NCBI RefSeq assembly: GCF_021155775.2
Contig: NC_060237.1
Coordinates: 11,619,832 to 11,683,831 of the forward strand
DNA length: 64,000 bases
Origin: Neodiprion pinetum
Lineage: Eukaryota > Arthropoda > Insecta > Hymenoptera > Diprionidae
Direction: 5' to 3'
Made by a program: the position numbers and the translations under genes
Part shown: piece after piece, positions 56,501-64,000 of the stretch
Layout of the letters: the number at the start of each line of letters is the position of its first letter
Position numbering within the stretch: position 1 is the stretch's first letter
The notes under the pieces: generated by a model
Seen by the model: the letters and a program-made list of their open reading frames with translations, nothing else
The model's database searches: none
Told to the model about the DNA's origin: nothing

Positions 56501-57540
56501 TATCTTTGACTCGTTCACTCTCGAAATCGCGAAATGAATCATATAAATGTTTAGCTGGATCTGCCGAATCGTTATGAGCAAAAGAGTTAGAAATAACCTA
56601 TTTTATTCCAATTGTTTACGTTTCGGAGATCTTGAAGGAAATATTTTCGACAGGTTATCTGCTATGGGCAAGGGAAACCTTGATAGTTCCGAAAATGTTA
56701 GAAGAAAATCAATCAAAGAAGTTGTAATATAGTTACCTTGGAATTGTACTGCGATGCGAATGATAAAGTATTATTGAATTGGATTTTTCTTAGTGCTAGA
56801 GGTTTATGGCTATGGAATAATTGATCTTTAATGTCGACGATTCGTTACTAATTTTCGAAATTCCCCTACAAGAGAGCGAGACAAAAGTGGGATCAGATAT
56901 TTTGTTGCTAAAATTCTTGGGAATGAACGAAAGTAATTTCGAATCGTTGTTGCAACTTTTCAGCACTTCTTAGTCCCATTTTACCCAAAGGTCTCCAATT
57001 TTTGTTTCATCGTTACCCTCGCGAGGGATAAAGAGGAATGTAGCAGCGGAGAGAGGAAGAAAAAGGGAGCGAAAATAATAGCAAGTATAACCGAAGCACC
57101 AAAAATCCGAGCCCCACAAGAGAAATCTCTTTCCAGTAATCCCTGATACCTGAAGTACAGTGAAAGACTGGGGCGTTGTCCGTTGAGTAAACACCTCGTG
57201 CGACGGAAACTCCATGCGGCGATATTCGTTGATCGCTGCGTTTCACGATAGAAGTATACCTACCTACAATTAAGGAAGATCCTCGTTCGAACACGGAATA
57301 GTGATTCCATCTTTACAATCTTGTACAACCCGATGTATCTACGACGCGCGAGTCGAGTCGCTTTCATGTATAAAGTACATATTTATACGGGTGTGCATTC
57401 GTGTATTTGGACACATGTACTTTCATCCCCACCCCGCCATGCACCTGAATCCCGCGGTGTGCACGAGACACACAGGCATGTAACGTATATAAAAACGTTT
57501 TGAGAATTCTGAACAAACTGTTTGAAATTACATCGGTTTT
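53530..57540. other. Unassigned stretch
   Basis: This includes a (GTCG)5 run at 53892-53911, an AT-rich block at 54200-55320, a CpG-richer patch at 55340-55640 and mixed DNA up to 57540. The 158-codon frame at 56033-56509 overlaps frames on the other strand and has no domain. No supported gene. Confidence 0.4.
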
Positions 57541-57592
57541 TTCTTCTTCTTCTTCTTCTTCCTTTTCCTCTTCCTCTTCCTCTCCTCGAACG
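57541..57592. repeat. (TTC)7 and mixed polypyrimidine tract
   Basis: Seven perfect TTC units, then CTTTTCC and TTCCTC units, all pyrimidine on the + strand. Confidence 0.9.
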
Positions 57593-57930
57593 GCAAGCAA
57601 GCGCCGGTTCCACGGTTATAATATATATTTACTGTTCCTGAAACCCGGCGGAAACAATTTCCTCCTATTCCATGCAGCATCAGCTCCTCTTCTCCCACCG
57701 CACGTATAAAACATCCAGCTCCTCTCCCTCCGTCGGCACGCCTGCAGCAACGGTAACGCACGACGGCGAAGCTGCGCCGCGGCCCGTGGGACGTACGTCG
57801 TTCGAAATTTAAATTTCAAATTTGGAGCGTGTCGCGAGGGGTGTGACGGTGTGGGTAAGCGCACCAACACCTTCCAACCCGCGTCGTCCTTCTCCCTTCC
57901 ACGCTTCCCTCGCGCCTCTCGTTCTCTCGT

Positions 57931-57941
57931 CTTTCTTTATT

Positions 57942-57977
<36 letters not shown>

Positions 57978-57979
57978 TC
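57931..57979. repeat. (CTTT)n tetranucleotide repeat
   Basis: About twelve units with one interruption near the start. The neighbouring DNA (57690-58200) is CpG-richer, with frames on both strands and no recognisable protein. Confidence 0.92.
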
Positions 57980-58600
57980 ACACATAGATGGAGGAGACTT
58001 ATTTTATTTCATTCTCTCTCTTCTCCGGCGAAGTCGAGAGAAAAGGGCGTGAGCAGTCGCACGAAGCTGCGTTTCCGAGGGACACGCGTGTCCGACACAG
58101 ACCGGTGACGGTTGTCCTGTCCCGTCGCCTCCGGGACCACCAAGGAACCTGCAGGCTGCACCATCACCTCGTATCGAAGACCCGCAAAGATCAGCTCGGG
58201 CCCACATGTACGACGCGTGAATACCTATAAAGCGTATATATGTATATACATACGTACATACTCAATTTTATTTTGGCCCTAAAACTGTTCCTGCAGCGCC
58301 GTGTGTATAATATATATTTTACACCCGGTGCAAGTATGCGGCGTTGATCGTCGGAACGCGCGACAAATTTGACCCCCGGTCCTCGGGGTTCTTATATCCC
58401 TTTTGAGAGGGGCGTTCGGACGACTCGCAGGGTACATGATGCAACCCCACTTATGGATCTACGTAAATATGTGTCTCTTCTCCTCCACCTCTGCACATAT
58501 GATGCGGCGTTGAGGAGACAATTCTACATCCACTTCGTCTGCACACGTGCATCGCACACGTATTTCTCCTATGTACACATGTCCTCTCGCGCTGAGGTGC

Positions 58601-58620
58601 CTACCTACCTACCTACCTAC
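58601..58620. repeat. (CTAC)5 tetranucleotide repeat
   Basis: Five perfect units. Confidence 0.9.
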
Positions 58621-59990
58621 TCGAAAACCCTCGCTGTTGCTGTACTGCCGCCGCCGCGGCCGCCGCTCAACCGGTTGTGTCTTTCAATTTGTCAGGTGGG
58701 CAACAAAACGCGTCGTACACCTCATGTCCCGCGACCCCGAAGGCGACGTGTCATTGACCTTGATACCATTCGAACATCGCTAATTTTCATGAAATCAGAC
58801 TTTGCCAGGCCCCTTGTGGTAGGATGCGAGCGACGTCGAATGCCTTGCAGTTCGGCAAAGCGCAGTAATTTTTTTTTTTTTTTCAACGAGTAGCATCTGC
58901 CACAAAGAAAAGTGTTTTAAACAATACATAACATACTAAAAAGGAAGCAGCATTGAAACAAAACATGCTGTGAATGAAAATGACCATGACAATTTGGATG
59001 GTCTTTTGCGTCTTGTATTTGAACAACGAGAAAAATCTCTACAAAATTGGAACCTTTCGATCACTTTCGATATACCAGGGTATTTATTAGAGAAATAATG
59101 AAACAAAAAGGGTCGTGAATAGGAACCATTCAGCAGTTCTATCGACCAAAAAAAAAAAAAAAAACGATTTTATCCAATTTATCAACTCGTATAATAAACT
59201 TTGCACTTAGCGAATTATCATTATCTGTCTTTGGAAAATTTCGTCAAAAAGAGAAGTAGATAAAACGAAATTTGAATGATAGTTGGAAAAAACTGAAATA
59301 CAAAAACGCCGTCTGGTGATTGTTTCATAGATTTGAATGCTTATTTGTTAATACATGAAGAATATTATTTACAATATTTACATTTAATCATTGGCTCTCA
59401 ATTTTCATTTGTACAGCATAATGTTTACTCTCTCATTTGAACATGGCGGAAAGATATAGTATTATTATACAGTTTACGGACGACGTAAAAGTTATAATTG
59501 CCGTTAAAAAGTGAAAAACGCATTCCTACTTCCCGAACGTCGTGTACTTAGAACAAAGCTTATTCGACAGTTTTAATTTTGAATTCCGATAAATGTATCG
59601 GGCTTGCACTTGAACTGAGAACCTAATCCAATCCAACCATGAGAAACCAGTTGACACCAGCGCTGACTGGTGAAATTTAAGGTGTATAAAGTAGATGCAC
59701 GTAGGAAGTCCGAATATCCGTATGAAAATTGAGTGAAATCACGGCGTAAATGAATTCGGATGAACCGTTGCGAAATATTTCGTTCGATATATCGGACCGA
59801 CGAGTTATAGAAAGGGAATCAACGCGTTTGAAAATGTATCAGATTGTGCGGCGCACGGTTATCACTTCTCGATTGGATGGATAAGTTAACGCGGATCCAT
59901 CAATACCTACGCCTAGCGCATTGTAATTTATACGTCTATACCGTCAACTCTCGGTTTGATTACGAGCCTGGGAATTGCGAAGGGAGCCGC
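58621..59990. other. Unassigned stretch
   Basis: T-run at 58869-58883, A-run at 59149-59164, otherwise AT-rich DNA without a recognisable gene. Confidence 0.45.
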
Positions 59991-60480
59991 GGATCCACGA
60001 GAGCGTCGCGTATAGTTTGTCAGGGAAAGGAAAGAGACGACGGCGGCGTCGACGAGGGAGGGATGGAGGGTGCGGGGCGGGTCGGATAAGGGTGGCGAAG
60101 TCGTGCGAGACCGACGTTACACACGGGGCACGGCTAGGCACCCGGTACACATAGGCGCACCTACCCCACATGCTCGGCGAGCGGTCGATATCTACTAGGA
60201 GCGCTCAACGCTCGCACGCCTCTGAACATCGAGACACTCTCTAGGCTTGTGGTCGTCGCAGCAGCGGCAGACGACGACGACGACGCTCCTCTCGTGCCGG
60301 AATCGCAGCTGTATTTTGGCGCCGCGCGTAACGTCGCGACGCCCCCGCCAGCCCAACAATGGCCAAGAGAGTAAGAGAGGAGACTAGACCAGACGAAGCG
60401 AAGAGGAGGGGGGAGGAACGAGTTGCCGCATGGATGTCCGTGACGTCACACCTGCTCGAACCTCCCCGTTCTCTTTACGT
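59990..60480. promoter_or_regulatory. CpG-rich promoter-like island with E2F- and CRE-type sites
   Basis: A compact GC/CpG-rich block between AT-rich flanks. It contains a (GAC)n run (60268-60284), TTTTGGCGCC (60314-60323, E2F-like), an ATG in a good context at 60359 (AACAATGGCCAAG) opening a 44-codon frame, and a perfect cAMP-response-element octamer TGACGTCA (60441-60448). A donor-like AGAGTAAGAG follows the ATG within a few codons. Each site alone could be chance; together with the composition they suggest a transcription start region. Confidence 0.35.
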
Positions 60481-60497
60481 TCCGTGCATGTGAAATA

Positions 60498-61018
60498 TAC
60501 AAGGTGGTTCAGGTATGACTCGACTGATATTGCGAAAATAAGGTGAATTCTGAACTCGGATATGACGAAAAAGAAGATTCGGTTACACTGTGTGGAAAAA
60601 TTATGGATTGTCGACTCTCAGGTATATATAGACCAAAATTTTGTGTCCATCTGAGAATGTCGTGATATTGATCTAATGACGCCGAATTTTCTAATTGACC
60701 GTAAAAATTGTTTTACAGAAGTACGTTTCAGCTTGTAACGTTTCATGATGATTGAATGTGCGTACAGCCAAGCTGAGTGCCCGATGTGACGAAGATAAAA
60801 GTAGCTGAAACTTGTAGAATAGTTCAACACCGTAAACCACTTCCCCGACGATTATGCCTAAATTTTCTGTGATCAAAGCTAAATTCAAGGTACTGAGTCT
60901 TGAAATCTATGATTCCCTCGAAACGATCGTCGTCCAAAAGTTCATCGCACTCTGCACAAACTCTGGTGAATGCCATCTACCCTCGAATAGTTTCGAGTAA
61001 CACCTGAATCACCCTGTG
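60498..61018. mobile_element. mariner-like MITE (about 520 bp)
   Basis: The left end ACAAGGTGGTTCAGGTATGA and the right end, inverted, ACAGGGTGATTCAGGTGTTA match at most positions over 25 bases. ACA(G)GGTG-type ends suggest the mariner group. A TA precedes the left end, but the right border is not clean. Interior minus-strand frames (60888-60618) have no transposase signature. Confidence 0.6.
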
Positions 61019-61019
61019 T

Positions 61020-62150
61020 GTGGATTTTTCAGATCACGCTAATGTACGCACACGTGAGCCGGGGATCCACAAGTGTAATAGAGGAGCGCGTACGCGTGTA
61101 GAAGGGGCGGCGCAGAGCAACCCTGCACCTACTCGCACCCTCGAAACTCTTTCGCGCACGTAGAGCCGGAAGGGGTTTCGATCTATACCTCTTATCCTAT
61201 ACCCTCCCTGCAATGTCTCGCACGCTCTTGCTGCTTCGTACGTCCTTCGGGTACCTGTGACTCCGTGCGTAAGTGTAATGCAGGTACGCGTGTACGCGGT
61301 AGAACAAGCCAGCATAATACGAGGAATTTTTTATTTTAACGCTGCAAAAATATGTGGACAAGACACTGCTTGGATGGAAGGTAGGATTAGGTACTTACAA
61401 ATGAACAAAAATTGAGTGTAGAATTGTTATGTTCTCTTGGTTTATAGGACGTTATACTGAATCGTAACCTCTTCCGTTTCCAAAATTTTAAAAGCAGTAA
61501 ACGGTTCTTTTGTCGTGCGTGAATCAAAAATGCTCAACTCGTACTGTATTTGGCGCGATATCTTCGATACACGGTATGTATACATTCACCGCATCTCCAC
61601 GGCTTATGAATCTCTCCGTATGAGGCAACATTTTTTTTCTGTGCGTTGTATCGGTTGGCTCCGAAGGAACAGACTCGGGACAGAGTTTTGAAAATGTCGC
61701 TGATGGCGTACATTAACTCCGTGATTGATGCCTTTTAGTTAAAAACGTCCCTAGGCGAGGGTTCGAGTACTACGGTCTATAGGATGACATTTAGTACTGC
61801 CTTAAGAAAGACAAACACTTTTAACTCGCTGGGAGTGGACTAAAAACGTTAATTCCATATACCTACGAGTAAGTAAGTATTTTCTTACTAATTCCTTTTC
61901 TACTCTTTTATACTTGTCATTTGATAGCTCGTATATATAGGCATACAATATTATGTCGGGAAATATTAGGTATTAGATTTTTATTTTTTCCTTCACAATC
62001 GCTCCGGAAGATGGTATCGTGATCTCTGTATTTATACTTGTACAAAGTTATGAGAGAAAGAAAAAAATTGATAAAATAGTATACGCTCACCCAGACCTTC
62101 AAGTGAATTTGATCAAATTTGCTAAGACTAAAGGTTTAGTGGGTCTTACT
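61020..62150. other. Unassigned stretch
   Basis: A CpG-containing patch (61020-61320) with unsupported minus-strand frames, then AT-rich DNA. Nothing recognisable. Confidence 0.4.
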
Positions 62151-62151
62151 T

Positions 62152-62157
62152 TTTATT
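62152..62157 (-). terminator. Poly(A) signal AATAAA (minus strand)
   Basis: A canonical hexamer just downstream of both possible stop codons of the candidate terminal exon. On its own it is a common hexamer in AT-rich DNA. Confidence 0.3.
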
Positions 62158-62179
62158 AATCAGAAACGTAATAAATCTG

Positions 62180-62272
62180 CTAGAGAATCTCATCACGACT
62201 TGACTTCAGACTTGGCTTTTTTCTTCGCATTAGGGTCCGTCGCACCACTTGGTAGAGATTACACGATGTTAT
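62180..62272 (-). CDS. Candidate 3'-terminal exon with poly(A) signal
   Basis: On the minus strand TTTAATTTCCCAG (a good acceptor) ends at 62273. The frame directly after it reads 30 codons (ITSCNLYQVVRRTLMRRKKP and onward) to a TAG at 62182-62180. An alternative frame reads SGATDPNAKKKAKSEVKS to a TGA at 62195-62193, with codon use typical of coding DNA, but it would need a weaker acceptor (CTACCAAG) further in. A canonical AATAAA follows at 62157-62152, 20-40 bases after either stop. This layout is what a last exon and a short 3' UTR look like. No family is recognised and no upstream exon was found in the window, so the gene would extend to the right. Confidence 0.25.
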   Translation of the reverse strand: MTSCNLYQVVRRTLMRRKKPSLKSSRDEIL

Positions 62273-62460
62273 CTGGGAAATTAAAATATTATATTCAAGA
62301 ATGTTAAAACCCAATATTGTCTGATGTAACACTCTATACGCCGCGCCGCAGATATCAAATTACAAGAAACAAGATTTTTAGTAACAAAATATTTATTTAG
62401 AGGCTTTGAAATTGATGGACTTAGTCTACTCATGAGTTGAAAATGTTTGTCTTTCTTTAG

Positions 62461-62520
62461 GCAGCACCAAATGTTATCCCACAGGTTCCAGCCATCATGT
62501 ATACCGGCATTTCCAACTAA
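62461..62520 (+). CDS. Candidate terminal exon on the + strand
   Basis: A strong pyrimidine-rich acceptor (TTTGTCTTTCTTTAG, ending 62460) precedes a frame of 19 residues (AAPNVIPQVPAIMYTGISN) ending at TAA 62518-62520. A second frame from the same acceptor stays open to 62650 and includes a hydrophobic stretch (VLFNVYNAILNVGLFCSMYF). No poly(A) signal is close to either stop. It overlaps the presumed intron side of the minus-strand candidate at 62180-62272, so at most one of the two is likely to be real. Confidence 0.15.
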   Translation, partial: AAPNVIPQVPAIMYTGISN

Positions 62521-62830
62521 AAGGCATCGCGTTTTATTCAATGTGTACAATGCAATTCTAAATGTCGGTCTTTTTTGTAGCATGTATTTTATACGTTGCA
62601 CAGGATCGATGAATGAAACGAAATCGGAAAGTGGTTCAAAGTTTTATTAAGGTAGAATTTTATCAATTCGACTATGGACGTAGGTCATTTTGTCGAATTA
62701 ATAGTTGTCCCAATTAGAAGCATTAAGCCACCGGCTTACTTACGGTAAAATCAACTAATAACAAGTAGCCGGTAATATGGAATGAAAACTACTAACCGAA
62801 GAAGATAACGTGAAACTCGAAAAGAATTCT

Positions 62831-63190
62831 CTTGTTGCTAATTTGTTGCTGAAGTCCCAATTTTGTTGCAACAGCCGTTTCGGTGAATTCAAGGGCGATG
62901 TTAACCAATGCTGAAAACCACCCTCAGTATCTGAAATAAGGGATATCTCGCGTAATTTTGTATTTCTACTACACCGGCGGTAGTTTTCAAAGCTGAGGTT
63001 GGTAATTTGAAATGTATTCTGACGTGAAATTCAAGCAGCTAAATGGCAATCAAAATACTGTTTTTATATTTTTCTTTATTTGTTACTCGTGGCGATGACA
63101 ATGGTTTTCAACGTCGGCATCGTCCTTAATTCTGCCGAAACGGCTGAGGTAACAAAATCGGGATATCGGCAGCAAATTAGCAACAAAAGA
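62831..63190. mobile_element. TIR element (about 360 bp) with ~90-bp inverted ends
   Basis: The left arm (62831 to about 62920) begins CTTGTTGCTAATTTG and contains CAGCCGTTTCGG. The right arm (about 63100-63190) is its inverted counterpart, sharing GTTGCTAATTTG, CCGATTTTGTT, CAGCCGTTTCGG and GGACGATG with substitutions and small indels. The centre (62925-63095) is unique. No transposase is present. The target duplication is not clear. The + frame at 63080-63295 simply reads through the right arm. Confidence 0.7.
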
Positions 63191-63915
63191 GTACGAAATC
63201 TCTATATTGATTTTAATCGACTGTACTCAAGTGGTCATGTCATCTTTAGAGACATCTATATCAATATCGAGCTTAAGCATTCCATTAACATTTGAAAAAT
63301 TCTAAATATTTCTGCATACTTTATGTTGTAAAAATGTGATAGAATTCCGTTGATCTCATTGAAAAAATAAAAGGTAGCTTGTCTCGTAGACGTATGTACC
63401 GTCACAAAGATCTGCTCGAATATTAGAATTTAGTCTGAGAGGATCTTAAATTTGGTAACTGAATTTGTGTACGACAAGCGGGAGCAAATGGTATTTCAGC
63501 CAGCTTGTCCACGCGAGTGATATATAAACACATGAAGCAATTACTTCAACCGTGCACACGTTGTGACGAATGATCAATTTAACATTGCGTCAATGTAACT
63601 ACGTTTTTATAGTGAAGTTGTCGGGCGTGATGAGGTCAGTCATTATGTGTCGGTTTCTTCTATTTTCAGCTCAAAAGCTTCCCATCATTCTTGAAAGCAC
63701 CCGGCGAGTTTTGTCCGGGGTCCGCGATGCGGGATCACTCACATGCGAAATCAATATACAAAAATTTCTCGGAATTGATAATAGGCAGCTTTTACCCTAC
63801 CTAGGCATTGTTTAAACGTCGTAAAAGGGAGACCAGTTCTCCGAGGGCGTCACGTGGTTTTTCCTACCTATAGACCGACCCTCGACCCGCTCTACCTCCC
63901 TCCTTCCGCCCCGCT
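63191..63915. other. Unassigned stretch
   Basis: AT-rich to mixed DNA, no supported gene. Confidence 0.45.
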
Positions 63916-63918
63916 CCC

Positions 63919-63950
<32 letters not shown>
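63916..63950. repeat. C14 run plus (CT)11 microsatellite
   Basis: Fourteen C followed by eleven CT units. Confidence 0.93.
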
Positions 63951-63972
63951 GTTTCTCCCATACACACAAATT

Positions 63973-63990
63973 TATATATATATATATATA
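63973..63990. repeat. (TA)9 microsatellite at the window edge
   Basis: Perfect TA dinucleotides, then CATACATATA up to the end of the window. Confidence 0.9.
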
Positions 63991-64000
63991 CATACATATA

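Noticed and set aside
56033..56509. 158-codon + strand frame
   Set aside because: Overlapped by several minus-strand frames; no motif recognised.
61745..61775. GGGTTCGAGTA, resembling a tRNA T-loop
   Set aside because: The flanking bases cannot form the T-stem or acceptor stem and no A-box lies at the right distance. Other GGTTCGA-like strings checked (18307, 26661, 27028) also fail.
62462..62650. Hydrophobic frame (VLFNVYNAILNVGLF) as part of a fatty-acid elongase
   Set aside because: The resemblance to the YN-containing segment of ELO proteins is only a few residues. The histidine box and other hallmarks are absent.
1..64000. CRISPR array, bacterial operon or phage content
   Set aside because: No spaced direct repeats, ribosome-binding sites or tightly packed long frames; the sequence texture is eukaryotic.

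Overview
This 64 kb window looks like eukaryotic, most probably insect, intergenic or long-intron DNA. The evidence is the AT-leaning base composition with local CpG-rich islands, many microsatellites, several non-autonomous DNA transposons, spliceosomal-type exon ends, and the absence of any long open reading frame or bacterial-style gene packing. A hymenopteran such as a sawfly would fit the general texture, but no marker in the window fixes the taxon; that is inference.

No complete protein-coding gene is contained here. The best coding signal is one first coding exon on the + strand (23966-24059). It encodes a signal peptide and stops at a strong splice donor in phase 1, so the rest of that gene must lie beyond a very long first intron or outside the window. 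Weaker candidates are a micro-exon start at 8634-8641 (+), an acidic, proline-rich exon near 47.9 kb (-), a 3'-terminal exon with a poly(A) signal near 62.2 kb (-), and an overlapping + strand terminal-exon candidate at 62461-62520. CpG-rich, promoter-like stretches occur at 17.6-18.95 kb (with a G-quadruplex motif), 23.4-24.06 kb, 25.9-26.0 kb (two NRF-1/EWG-type palindromes), 39.5 kb (a third copy) and 60.0-60.5 kb (E2F-like and CRE sites).

The most striking structures are mobile. Two large foldback (palindromic) elements dominate. One at 15307-16702 has 649-bp arms that are almost identical, a 98-bp loop and a perfect 4-bp target duplication. A second, older one at 50999-52589 has arms of about 0.79 kb and a loop of only about 18 bp. 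Their ends share a GGG..ATTCC..TCAA pattern, so they probably belong to one group. Further terminal-inverted-repeat elements lie at 49641-50275 and 62831-63190. A two-copy MITE family sits at 9405-9598 and 29093-29300. There is a hAT-like element at 19803-20187, mariner-like elements at 38870-39219 and 60498-61018, and a short piggyBac-like element at 16976-17076.

Simple repeats are abundant. The largest is an uninterrupted (AAG)57 inside a purine tract of about 230 bp near 29.8-30.07 kb. Layout: 0-8.4 kb low-information DNA with pyrimidine repeats; 8.4-17.1 kb a possible gene start followed by transposons; 17.4-24.1 kb CpG-rich promoter-like zones ending in the signal-peptide exon; 24.1-47 kb long AT-rich, mostly unassigned DNA; 47.7-53 kb a CpG island and clustered transposons; 53-64 kb unassigned DNA with a promoter-like island and candidate terminal exons.
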